A stretch of DNA of 64,000 bases from Anaerolineae bacterium (GTDB lineage Bacteria; Chloroflexota; Anaerolineae; Caldilineales; Caldilineaceae): the NCBI GenBank assembly GCA_030432295.1, contig JAUIHI010000009.1, positions 1 through 64,000 of the forward strand, in the 5' to 3' direction. The notes below the pieces were generated by a model that saw only the letters and a list, made by a program, of their open reading frames with translations, made no database searches and was not told the origin of the DNA. The position numbers were made by a program, and so were the translations under genes. Below, piece after piece: positions 16,798-24,772 of the stretch (positions are counted from its first letter, which is position 1; each line of letters opens with the position of its first letter).

Positions 16798-18051
16798 TCA
16801 CCCCAGCCCAAACATCTCCCGCGCCAACTCCACCCCGGCGTTCTCGCCGTTCACCGCTTGCTCTTTCAGATAGAGGGTTGGCTCGTGGAGAAGCTGATTG
16901 ACCAGGACCTGGGAGAGCTTCTGGATGTGGCGGAGAGTGGCGTCGTCGATGTCGCCCAGATTGCGCAGGGTGCGCTCCATCTCCCGCTGGCGGATATTTT
17001 CGGCCTTGCGGCGCAAGTCCACAATCAGCGGGCGCACGCTCATCTCCCGGTAGCTGTTCTGCAGACTGGCGACTTCTTCGGCAATAATCGCCTCCACCTG
17101 GGGCACTTCCCCTTCCCGTGCGGAAAGCGCATCGTCCAGCGTCCCCCGCAGATCGTCCACATCGAAGAGACGGACGCCAGGCAGTTCGCCCACCGCCGGT
17201 TCGATGTCCCGGGGTACGGCCAGGTCTACCAGCAGCAACGGACGTTCTGGGCGTTGGGACAGGGCGTCCGCCACCAACTCTGCGGTCAGAAGGGGCTGGG
17301 GCGCGCCTGTGGCCGCGATCACCACATCGGCCTGGGCCAGCCGTTCGGCCAGACTCTCCAGGGGGAAGGCGCAGGCCCCAAAGTTCGCAGCCGCGCTTTG
17401 GGCTTTGGCAAAGGTGCGGTTGACTACCTCCACGCAGCCCGCGCCCCGGTGGCTGAGTGATTTCAGCGCCAGCCGCCCCATCTCCCCCGCGCCGATGACC
17501 AGCACCCGCTGCTGGCGCAGGTCGCCCGCGTGCTGCTGGGCCAGGGTCAGGGCCACAGAGCTGATGCTGGCCGGGTTGGCGCTGATGGCCGTCTCGTTGC
17601 GCGCTCGCTTCCCCGCCCGGATAGCCGCCCGGAAGAGATGTGTCAGGCAATGGCCCAGCACACCGGCTTCCGTCGCCTGCATAAAGGCGTCGGTCACCTG
17701 TCCCAAAATCTGGGGTTCGCCCAGCACCAGCGAATCCAGCCCGGTGGATACCCGCAACAGATGGGAGACTGCGTCCCAGCCTGTGCGCAGGTAGAGATGG
17801 CTGGACAATTCCTCCCGTTCCACACCGGTCGCGGCGGAGAGCATCGCCGTCAATTCGTCCTGCACGGCAGCCGGGCTGGCCGACGAACAGGCATAGATTT
17901 CCAGCCGGTTGCAGGTGGAGATCAGAGCCATTTCGCCGACGGGTGCGCCCACCGAAAGTAGCTGGGGCAAATCGCAGGCCAGCCGCTCGCGCACCTCTAC
18001 CGGTGCGGTGCGGTGATTGACGCCGAGACAGAGAATGGGAGGATTTTTCAT
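16798..18051 (-). CDS. hemA: glutamyl-tRNA reductase
   Basis: HemA reduces Glu-tRNA(Glu) to glutamate-1-semialdehyde, the committed step of the C5 route. The 417-residue product has VNHRTAPVEVRERLA, the catalytic C47 in LISTCNRLEIYA, GEPQILGQVTDAF and the Rossmann motif VLVIGAGEMGRLALKSL. The C-terminal dimerisation helices (LRRKAENIRQREMERTL) are also present. The start at MKNPPILCLG is preferred; the frame continues upstream only through repeat-encoded residues. It is the third gene of the cluster, after the radical SAM and cgoX genes. Confidence 0.97.
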   Translation of the reverse strand: MKNPPILCLGVNHRTAPVEVRERLACDLPQLLSVGAPVGEMALISTCNRLEIYACSSASPAAVQDELTAMLSAATGVEREELSSHLYLRTGWDAVSHLLRVSTGLDSLVLGEPQILGQVTDAFMQATEAGVLGHCLTHLFRAAIRAGKRARNETAISANPASISSVALTLAQQHAGDLRQQRVLVIGAGEMGRLALKSLSHRGAGCVEVVNRTFAKAQSAAANFGACAFPLESLAERLAQADVVIAATGAPQPLLTAELVADALSQRPERPLLLVDLAVPRDIEPAVGELPGVRLFDVDDLRGTLDDALSAREGEVPQVEAIIAEEVASLQNSYREMSVRPLIVDLRRKAENIRQREMERTLRNLGDIDDATLRHIQKLSQVLVNQLLHEPTLYLKEQAVNGENAGVELAREMFGLG

Positions 18052-18054
18052 GGG

Positions 18055-18173
18055 TATTGGATATTGGATTTTTTGAGTTCGATGGTTGGTGTGTGCTTCA
18101 ATCTGACATCTCTCCCCACAAAGGTGTTCAGGTTCCACAGGAGTACACTGCTCAATCGCTACTATCCAATATC
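18055..18173. repeat. TTGGATA-family repeat arms around the hemA-cgoX gap
   Basis: GGGTATTGGATATTGGAT at about 18052-18069 is mirrored by ATCCAATAT at 18164-18172, which is inside the last codons of cgoX. The arms are shorter than in other members (9 bp perfect). Confidence 0.55.
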
Positions 18174-19597
18174 TTTTCCGCCGCCTGCTGGCCCTGGTGG
18201 ATACAGTCCGGGATGCCGATGCCCCGGTACGGGCTGCCGGTCAGGTGCAGACCTGCGGGCAGAGCGGCTTCGATGGCCGCCACCCGCTCCAGATGGCCCA
18301 CGTCGTATTGGGGCGTGGCGTTCTGCCAGCGGAAGATGCGGTGAAAGAGGGGCGTCGCGTCGATGTCCATAATGGCTTTCAGTTCCTGCCGGGCGATCTG
18401 CTCGATCTCCTCGTCGCTCCGTTGCATCATCTCCGGGCTGCGGGAGCCGCCGAAGAAGACCCGCAATAGCGCGTACCCGTCCGGGGCGCGCTGGTCAAAT
18501 TTTGTCGATGTCCAGGTGATGGCGTTGATGGGCCGGTTTTCGCTGCGGGGGATGACCACCCCAAAGCCGTCCAGGGGGTGGTCAAGTTCGTCCCGCTTGT
18601 AGGCGAAAGAGATTGTCCCAGTGCTGACGTAGCGGATTTCATCCAAACCCGCGGCCGCTTCCGGCGCGATCTCCGCCAGAAGTGGACCAGCCACATACGT
18701 CGGCACGGCTAGCACAATTGCATCGGCATCCAGCGTGCCGCCGTCGCTCAGTTCCAGCCGATAACCCTCCCCATTGCGGGCGATGGATTGAACGCCCGTA
18801 TTCAGTCGGCAGTCGCCGGTCAGCCGGGGGTGCAGGGCGTCGATCAGCCGCTCCATTCCCCCAGCCAGGGACATAAACATCGACATCGGCTTGCTGCCGT
18901 TGGCCCCATTGGGTTTCGGAGCGGTGAGACGCGCCCGCATGGAAGCCAGCATTCCCCGCATCAGACTGCCGTGCTGCTTCTCCATCTCCCGGAAGCGGGG
19001 GAAAGTCGCCATCATCGACTGCTTCTCCGCCTCCGCGTTGTAGATGCCAGAGAGCAGGGGTTCAGCGATTTTGTCCAGAGCTTCCCGGCCCAGCCGCCGC
19101 TCGATAAAGCCCGCCAGTGTCTCGTCACTGTCGTCCTTCTTGGCCGGGATGAAGAGGTCCATCCCCATACGTAGCTTACCCCAGGGCGAAATCAGCGGCG
19201 TCAGTGCGAAGGGGGTAAATTTGGTGGGGACAATCAGCAGCACCCCGTCGGGCATGGCCGCGGGACGGCCTTTGTGCAGGACAAATGTCTTGCGTTTGTG
19301 GTCATTCGTGGGTAGAAACTCAGATTCCAGCCCCAACTGCCGGGCCAGTTGCAGACCCCAGGGCTTTTGGGTGATGAAGGAATCCGGCCCGGCTTCGACG
19401 ATGAAAGGGGCGTCGCCGTAGCCGTCAATGCGTTCCGTGCGCAGTTTTCCGCCCCAGCGATCCGAACGTTCCAGCAGCGCATACGCCACCGGCTTGCCTT
19501 CCGACGCTGCCTTCTCTTGCAGGTGAAAGGCGCAGGCCATCCCCGCAATGCCGCCGCCGACAATCGCCACGTCTACACGGCTATTCTGTTCGCTCAC
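18152..19597 (-). CDS. hemY: coproporphyrinogen III / protoporphyrinogen oxidase (HemY/CgoX type)
   Basis: This FAD-dependent oxygen-using enzyme oxidises coproporphyrinogen III to coproporphyrin III in organisms with ChdC. The 481-residue product starts with the dinucleotide motif VAIVGGGIAGMACAFHLQE and LERSDRWGGKLRTE. It has EAGPDSFITQKPWGLQLARQLGL, the AEPLLSGIYNAEAEKQSMMATFP signature, and ends with HLTGSPYRGIGIPDCIHQGQQAAE. The GTG start overlaps the stop of the upstream radical SAM gene by four bases. Assignment to copro- rather than protoporphyrinogen oxidation rests on the chdC neighbour. The C-terminus is partly repeat-encoded. Confidence 0.93.
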   Translation of the reverse strand: MSEQNSRVDVAIVGGGIAGMACAFHLQEKAASEGKPVAYALLERSDRWGGKLRTERIDGYGDAPFIVEAGPDSFITQKPWGLQLARQLGLESEFLPTNDHKRKTFVLHKGRPAAMPDGVLLIVPTKFTPFALTPLISPWGKLRMGMDLFIPAKKDDSDETLAGFIERRLGREALDKIAEPLLSGIYNAEAEKQSMMATFPRFREMEKQHGSLMRGMLASMRARLTAPKPNGANGSKPMSMFMSLAGGMERLIDALHPRLTGDCRLNTGVQSIARNGEGYRLELSDGGTLDADAIVLAVPTYVAGPLLAEIAPEAAAGLDEIRYVSTGTISFAYKRDELDHPLDGFGVVIPRSENRPINAITWTSTKFDQRAPDGYALLRVFFGGSRSPEMMQRSDEEIEQIARQELKAIMDIDATPLFHRIFRWQNATPQYDVGHLERVAAIEAALPAGLHLTGSPYRGIGIPDCIHQGQQAAEKILDSSD

Positions 19598-20835
19598 AGG
19601 TCTACCCCTTCCATACGGATGTTAGAAGTTCGACTTCTCTCAGAAGTCGAACTTCTGGAAGTCGAACTTCTCGACTGCCGGGGTTCGTAGGAGCAGAAGG
19701 GTTCTTCGCCCAGATAGTCGAGGGTTGTGCCGTAGGCTCTGGCCCGACAGCCGCCGCACAGACTGGTGAACTCGCAGACGCCACATTTGCCGCCCAGTTG
19801 AGATGGGTCACGCAGTTGGGTGAAGAGGTCCGAACTTTCCCAGATTTCCTGGAAGGGCTGGTTGCGGATGTTGCCCGCCTCCACCGGCAGGTAGCCGCAG
19901 GGGAAGACTTCGCCCCGGTGACTGACAAAACAGACGCCAGTCCCGGCCAGGCAGCCTTTGGAGACGGCGCGCATAGCTGCGTCGCCGCTGGCCGATCCGC
20001 CGTTGGCCGCGCCGGGATGCCCGCCGGGGTGTCCGCCCGGATGACCCCCGCCAGCATTCTTCTGCCGGTGCATACTCTGGGGGCGCTCCCGCACAATGCC
20101 CTGGCGACGCTCCTCGGCCTGGCGCTGGCGCACGACCCGGAAGTAGTGGGGGGCGCAGGTGGCTTTCAGTTCAATCCCGCCTTCCATCTCCGCGTCGTAG
20201 AGCCAATGGAGCACATTTTCGTACTCCGTCGGGCTGATCTGCTGGTCCGCAGCGATCTCCATCCCGCAGCCCACAGGCACGAGGAGGAAGAGGTGGAGTG
20301 CAGCCGCGCCCAGCCCCTTGGCCAGAGCCAGTGTCTCCGGCATCTGGTGAATGTTGTGGCGGGCGACGGTCGTATTGATCTGATAGGGCACGCCGACGCT
20401 GCGCAGATGGCTCATCCCTTCCAGCGACTTCTCGAACGCGCCTGCCCCCCGGAAAATGTTGTGGGTGGGGGCGTCTGCGCCGTCAAAGCTGACGCTGACC
20501 CGGCGGATGCCAGAATCTTTGATGTGGCGGGCCACATTGTCGTCGATGAGCGTGCCGTTGGTGGCCAGAGCGACGATCAGCCCCGCGTCGGACGCGTGAC
20601 GGGCGATGTCAAAAATATCCGGGCGGTAGAGGGGTTCGCCGCCGGAAAGGATGAAAATGGGCCGGGCGAACGCAGCCACCTGATCGATGAGGTCAAACGC
20701 TTCCTGGGTGTTCAGGTCCTGGGGCAGAAGCTGGTCGGCGACGGTAATCCGCCGGCAGTGGATGCAGGCCAAATTGCAGCCAGCCGTGCTTTCCCAGAAG
20801 ATCAGTCGGGGCGGGGCATAGACAGAGGGGTTCAT
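19594..20835 (-). CDS. radical SAM/SPASM protein, AhbD/NirJ-like (putative coproheme decarboxylase)
   Basis: This is a 413-residue radical SAM enzyme. The 4Fe-4S motif is C20, C24, C27 (CNLACIHC), followed by the SGGEPLYRPD loop. KATCAPHYFRV at about 224-234 is typical of heme-biosynthesis members such as NirJ and AhbD, and a SPASM-type cysteine region runs C295-C381 (CGVCEFTSLCGGC). AhbD decarboxylates coproheme anaerobically to heme, which fits its place at the head of the heme genes. A GGHP triple repeat at 263-274 sits in an insertion before the SPASM region and could bind metal. The last 25 residues (SRSSTSRSS...) are encoded by a GAAGTCGAACTTCT repeat. AhbD is the best reading; an unrelated SPASM maturase is possible. 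Confidence 0.7.
   Translation of the reverse strand: MNPSVYAPPRLIFWESTAGCNLACIHCRRITVADQLLPQDLNTQEAFDLIDQVAAFARPIFILSGGEPLYRPDIFDIARHASDAGLIVALATNGTLIDDNVARHIKDSGIRRVSVSFDGADAPTHNIFRGAGAFEKSLEGMSHLRSVGVPYQINTTVARHNIHQMPETLALAKGLGAAALHLFLLVPVGCGMEIAADQQISPTEYENVLHWLYDAEMEGGIELKATCAPHYFRVVRQRQAEERRQGIVRERPQSMHRQKNAGGGHPGGHPGGHPGAANGGSASGDAAMRAVSKGCLAGTGVCFVSHRGEVFPCGYLPVEAGNIRNQPFQEIWESSDLFTQLRDPSQLGGKCGVCEFTSLCGGCRARAYGTTLDYLGEEPFCSYEPRQSRSSTSRSSTSERSRTSNIRMEGVDL
19624..19676. repeat. GAAGTCGAACTTCT repeat inside the radical SAM 3' end
   Basis: Three copies of a near-palindromic unit (AGAAGTTCGACTTCT, AGAAGTCGAACTTCT, GGAAGTCGAACTTCT) lie in frame at the end of the gene. A related pair occurs at 56637-56669. 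Confidence 0.8.
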
Positions 20836-20968
20836 TGGAAGCCTTCACTTCGTTGAAAACGATGGTTAAATCCTGTGAAAATCTCAGTAAATCTGAGTTT
20901 ATCATAGGATTTGCTAGCTTCCAACTGGTGAGATGGGCAGGTTTGGCTGGTCAGGTGGGGGGGAATAA

Positions 20969-21003
20969 AGAAAGGTGAGATCGCCCGGCGATCTCACCTT
21001 TCT
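20969..21003 (-). terminator. Rho-independent terminator after the mannonate dehydratase gene
   Basis: There is a perfect 16-bp stem AGAAAGGTGAGATCGC/GCGATCTCACCTTTCT with a 3-nt loop. On the minus strand it is followed by TTTATTCC. It insulates this gene from the heme cluster downstream. Confidence 0.85.
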
Positions 21004-21027
21004 CGTCACATTCGGTACATTTGGTTC

Positions 21028-22086
21028 TTACGCGGGTCCGCCGTACTCGTTGTTGACCGCCTGCATCAGCGCCCGCATATAGGCAATCGAATAGGCTGCG
21101 CCCACCCGTGGCCCGCCCAGCATAGCCGGGATGTGGTCGGGGATGATGCAGCCATCGAACTTCACCTCGCGCAGGGCCTTCATTACGTCGTACATATCCT
21201 GATAGCCGTTGTCGATCAGCGTCTCCACCCACGGCTCTGGCATCGGATTCGAGACGTTGCGGAAGTGGACTTTGAACAATTGCCCCTTTTCGCCGAAGTA
21301 TTTGATGGCATCCACGGGTGTGTTGCCCATCCCTTTTTCGCCGCCTTCCAGCCAGCAGCCTACGCAGAGGCAGACGCCGATATTCGGGCTGTCAGCAATC
21401 TCCATCGCCTTTTTATAGCCAGCAAAGTTGCCGAACATACAACGGGGAATACCGCCCAGGTCATAGACGGGCGGATCGTCCGGGTGGACGCCGATACGCA
21501 CGCCCGCATCTTCCGCCACAGGCACAATCTCCCGCATCAGGTGGGCGTAATTGTCCCACAGTTCTTCTTCGCTGTAGCGCCGTCCGTGGGTCAGCTCGCC
21601 TTCGTAGATCGTGCCTGCCCAGTGGCCCTTGGCGTCGCTGAGGTCAAGGGTGCGGGCGTCCATTCCGCCGCGGCCCTCGGCCCGGCCAGAGGACCAGATG
21701 CCGTTGGCCATGTGGGCGTAGGTGTTGTAGTAGATGCCCGCCGCGCCGATATTACGGATGAACTGCTTGAACTCTTCGACTTTGGCGTCCCGGCCCGGCA
21801 GGTTGAGGGTGATCTCCGGCACGTTGTGGACGCCCAGATTAGTGATGCGGTAGATTTTCAGGCCCCAGTCGCCAAAGCGTTTGACCAGACTTTTATAAAA
21901 ATCCAGGCTGTGCTGCTCTGGATTGCGCACGCCCACCATCGCCCATTCCACGCCGAGCTGCTGGAAGAACTGCAAGTCTTCGTCGCTGGCGTCGGCTCCG
22001 GTCTGGATGGCGATCTGAATGCCTTCTGTGCTGGAATAATAGCCAGGCACAGCGCGCATGGGGATTTGATTCGGTTTTGTAACCAT
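21028..22086 (-). CDS. mannonate dehydratase (UxuA-like)
   Basis: UxuA-type enzymes dehydrate D-mannonate to 2-keto-3-deoxygluconate in hexuronate breakdown; the fold is a metal-dependent TIM barrel. Landmarks are GVHPDDPPVYDLGGIPRCMF (metal/substrate loop), GVCLCVGCWLEGG, FKVHFRNVSNP and the C-terminal GCIIPDHIPAM. Several ATGs are possible; 22086 is chosen because GGAG lies ten bases ahead, and 22092 is the alternative. The N-terminal part (YYSSTEGIQIAIQTGADASDED) differs from E. coli UxuA, so it may act on a related sugar acid. It is a single gene with its own terminator. Confidence 0.82.
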   Translation of the reverse strand: MVTKPNQIPMRAVPGYYSSTEGIQIAIQTGADASDEDLQFFQQLGVEWAMVGVRNPEQHSLDFYKSLVKRFGDWGLKIYRITNLGVHNVPEITLNLPGRDAKVEEFKQFIRNIGAAGIYYNTYAHMANGIWSSGRAEGRGGMDARTLDLSDAKGHWAGTIYEGELTHGRRYSEEELWDNYAHLMREIVPVAEDAGVRIGVHPDDPPVYDLGGIPRCMFGNFAGYKKAMEIADSPNIGVCLCVGCWLEGGEKGMGNTPVDAIKYFGEKGQLFKVHFRNVSNPMPEPWVETLIDNGYQDMYDVMKALREVKFDGCIIPDHIPAMLGGPRVGAAYSIAYMRALMQAVNNEYGGPA

Positions 22087-22202
22087 TTCCATTTGTCTCC
22101 GTTGTTGGTTCGTTCCGAGAAAAATTTTGGGAAGAGAAGAACGCTTTCCCACAAACTATTATACGTCTCGACTCCATAAACATCAACGGCGCGCAAAACC
22201 GG

Positions 22203-22416
22203 GGGTGTAATTCAGATTTGGGGCGAACTGGAATCGTCTGTGCCGCCCGGTGCTAAAGACACCGGGCTACCGAGCTACGCCCCCTGAACGGGGCTTTCGC
22301 ATAAACGGACAAACCGTTTCTAAGCCGGATTTATCCGGCGTCGCTCAATAGCTCTGGGTCTTTAGCCCGGTGCGGTCGTCGCAAACCCACCCCTGCCCCA
22401 AACTTGAATTACACCC
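22203..22416. repeat. interspersed palindromic element B
   Basis: A 22-bp outer inverted repeat (GGGTGTAATTCAGATTTGGGG and its near complement at 22395-22416) encloses CCCGGTGCTAAAGACACCGGG and CTTTAGCCCGGTG. It lies in the gene-free stretch 22087-22561. No coding potential is visible. Confidence 0.7.
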
Positions 22417-22475
22417 CAAAACCGGGCGGAACCGCTCGCTTCAAAGGCTGTGTCGTAACGACGAATTCTGCAACA

Positions 22476-22556
22476 CAGAAAATCACCACGGAAGACACAG
22501 AACAGACAGAAAACTCCTCTATGGCTTACCTTCCGTGTATTTTGCGGTCAATGTTG
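22476..22556. repeat. short-repeat element, ACACAGA family
   Basis: Units such as ACACAGAAAATCACCACGGAAG and ACACAGAACAGACAGAAAAC are followed by the complementary CTTCCGTG. It is the second repeat in the 475-bp gap before the kinase gene. Confidence 0.5.
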
Positions 22557-22561
22557 CATCG

Positions 22562-23557
22562 TTACCGGTTTTGAAGGAAACGGGTCAGGTGGCCTTCTGC
22601 GCGCTCAAAAAAGCCGCGGATGAATTTTTGCTCGTTGGGGTCCTGATCGTCGATGAGCAGATTGGCAAAGTCGAGGATACGGCGCACAGTGTGGATGGCG
22701 ATCTCACCGGGATAGCTTTCCGGCCAGGGCAGGCGACGGGTATAGCCCTCCTGAAAGGCTGTGCGCAGAGTAGGCGCGTCTTCCCGGCTCTGAATATAGA
22801 AGAAGACCAGCCCCACATCCTGCACCGGATAGCCCCACACCAGGTCCTCGAAGTCGATGGGGTTGACCCGGCCCCGGTGTACTTTCACATTGTACTGGTG
22901 CAGATCGTAGTGGATGACCTGGGGCGGTTGGCCCCGACCCCAAAGCTCCTTCTGCGCGTCAGCAACTGTTTCGTAGGCGCGGGTCAGCAGCTCCCAAAGA
23001 TTTTCGTTGAGCCGTTCCCGAAAGGCTGGCTCGAAGAGGATGGGTGGATCCGTCGGGTTGAAAATCGTGTCATTGCGTCGGATTTCAAAGGCGGCGGGCG
23101 GCGTCCAATCCGCGGCGTGCTGGTGGAGACGGGCCAACAGTTCGCCCGTAGCCGCGTAGTTGGCGGGCGTCAGCACTTCGCCCATATCCTTGCCGGGAAC
23201 CCAGGAAAAGACGACGACGTGGCGGGCTTCTGGCACGCCATCCACCTGGGCTGTGGTGAAAAGAGCGCCGTCCCGGGTATGCAGAGGTGCGGGCAAAGTC
23301 AGCTCCGTGTCCTGGGCGAGCGCGTCCAGCCACATCATCTCCGAGCGCACGTCATCCGGGCCATATTTGCCGGGGCGGGTAATGCGCAGCACAAATTTCT
23401 CGCCGTCGGCCGTCTCCACCCGAAAGACGTAGTTCCAGCCGTCGCTAATGAAACGTAGCCCGGCAACTGACAGATCGTATTCTTGCAGCGCGGTTAGGGC
23501 CAGCGCTCGCAGCCGACGAATGCGGCCTTGGGGTTTGAGTTCGTAGAATGGTTTCAT
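22562..23557 (-). CDS. APH-family phosphotransferase (kinase)
   Basis: This is a 331-residue protein-kinase-like small-molecule kinase. The catalytic Brenner motif is VIHYDLHQYN (H216, D218, N223), with the metal site PIDFEDLVWG (D235). The N-terminal lobe contains GWNYVFRVETADGEKFVLRIT. The start MKPFYELKPQG overlaps the stop of the dehydrogenase gene by four bases (ATGA); the longer open frame upstream only shadows that gene. Homologues phosphorylate aminoglycosides, homoserine, choline or sugars; the substrate here is unknown. Translational coupling with the dehydrogenase suggests a shared pathway. Confidence 0.82.
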   Translation of the reverse strand: MKPFYELKPQGRIRRLRALALTALQEYDLSVAGLRFISDGWNYVFRVETADGEKFVLRITRPGKYGPDDVRSEMMWLDALAQDTELTLPAPLHTRDGALFTTAQVDGVPEARHVVVFSWVPGKDMGEVLTPANYAATGELLARLHQHAADWTPPAAFEIRRNDTIFNPTDPPILFEPAFRERLNENLWELLTRAYETVADAQKELWGRGQPPQVIHYDLHQYNVKVHRGRVNPIDFEDLVWGYPVQDVGLVFFYIQSREDAPTLRTAFQEGYTRRLPWPESYPGEIAIHTVRRILDFANLLIDDQDPNEQKFIRGFFERAEGHLTRFLQNR

Positions 23558-24621
23558 TTTTGGCTGAAATCCACACAGAGTTTGATGGCGTCGGTCGGGT
23601 CCTGAAAAGTGTGGAGAAAGGCGTCCGCGGCCTGGCTGAAAGGCACAATCGGATCGGCGATACCGTCGGATGTGAGCCAGCCCCGGCGGAAGAAGTCCAC
23701 GACTGTTGCTTCCAACCGGGCCAGGTCCCACAGGGGCGCTTCCCGGCTGGGGTTGTCCCACACGGGCATACTGCTGATCAGTTCCAGCCGGTTGTGATGC
23801 CACTCCGCGCCAAAGGGCAGATGGCTGTGATCGCCTTTGTAATAGCCCAGCGTCACCACCCGGGCGCACTGGCCCACACTGCGCATGGCCCCGTAGAGCG
23901 CCCGATAGCTGCCGCTGGCCTCAATCGCCACATCCGCGGGGCGTCCCAGCAGACGGCGCACGGCTAGCCCCACATCCTCAGCGGTTGGATCAATTGTCGT
24001 GGTTGCGCCGAAGCGTTCGGCCAGGGCACGACGTTTGGGCAGGGGTTCGACGGCCACAATCTCTGCGCAGCCGGCCCGAGCCAGCAGTTGGACCACACAC
24101 AGCCCAATCGCTCCCATCCCGGAGACGGCCACTGTGTCGCCCAGTGTAATCCGGGCATCCCGCACCGCGCCGTAAGCGTAGAGTGCTGGGTCCAGGCAGA
24201 CCGCATCCGCGGGGGAGAGTTCGTCGGGCAGAGGATGGACGGCGGCGGCGGCTTTGGTCACAGTTTCCGCCACTGGTCCGTAGCAGTAGACCCGCTGGCC
24301 GGGCTGAAAGTCGGCCACATCTGCGCCCGCATGGGCGGCTACTTCCGTCACTTCGCCCACGGCCATATTACCGATGAACTGGCCGACAAAGCCCGGCGCG
24401 GCGTTGGGCGCGTCGGCGGGGGTGGGTACAAAGAGACGCAGATTCGGGTCGAAGCGCTGCTCCTGAAAGGGGGACTCGCCGCTGAAGATGTGGAACATTG
24501 TGCCGTGCTTGACCGCCGCGAATTCCGTGCGGAAACGGACCTGACCTGGCTGCACCGGCGCGTCGGAATAATCGGCCAGAATCGCGTGTTGGGGCGCGTC
24601 TACAAAAAGTCCACGGGGCAT
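23554..24621 (-). CDS. MDR-family dehydrogenase lacking catalytic-zinc ligands
   Basis: This is a 355-residue medium-chain dehydrogenase/reductase. The Rossmann domain has VAVSGMGAIGLCVVQLLARAG (roughly 170-190) and the acidic end IVAVEPLPKRRALAERFGAT, with the usual ADVAIEASGSYRALYGAMRSVG downstream. The N-terminal catalytic domain lacks the GHE and Cys/His zinc ligands of alcohol dehydrogenases; the equivalent region reads EFAAVKHGTMFHIFSGESP. The start MPRGLFVDAPQH is chosen because upstream codons are repeat-derived (AETQRRG). It is coupled to the kinase gene. The substrate is likely a sugar or polyol derivative, by context only. Confidence 0.82.
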   Translation of the reverse strand: MPRGLFVDAPQHAILADYSDAPVQPGQVRFRTEFAAVKHGTMFHIFSGESPFQEQRFDPNLRLFVPTPADAPNAAPGFVGQFIGNMAVGEVTEVAAHAGADVADFQPGQRVYCYGPVAETVTKAAAAVHPLPDELSPADAVCLDPALYAYGAVRDARITLGDTVAVSGMGAIGLCVVQLLARAGCAEIVAVEPLPKRRALAERFGATTTIDPTAEDVGLAVRRLLGRPADVAIEASGSYRALYGAMRSVGQCARVVTLGYYKGDHSHLPFGAEWHHNRLELISSMPVWDNPSREAPLWDLARLEATVVDFFRRGWLTSDGIADPIVPFSQAADAFLHTFQDPTDAIKLCVDFSQK

Positions 24622-24662
24622 AGAGTTTTCTGCTTTCTGGCGAGGGTGGGTCGGTAATGAGA

Positions 24663-24748
24663 TTTTAACGCAGAGACGCAGAGATGCAAAGGCACAGAGA
24701 AGAGCTTTTCCCTCTGCGACCCCCCGCCTCTGCGTCTCTGCGTTAAAA
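24663..24748. repeat. perfect inverted repeat, GCAGAGACGCA family
   Basis: The 21-bp arms at 24663-24683 and 24728-24748 are perfectly complementary and consist of AACGCAGAGACGCAGAG units. It separates the MlrC-like gene from the dehydrogenase. Confidence 0.85.
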
Positions 24749-24772
24749 TAGTCGGACAGAATCGCGCCGCGT

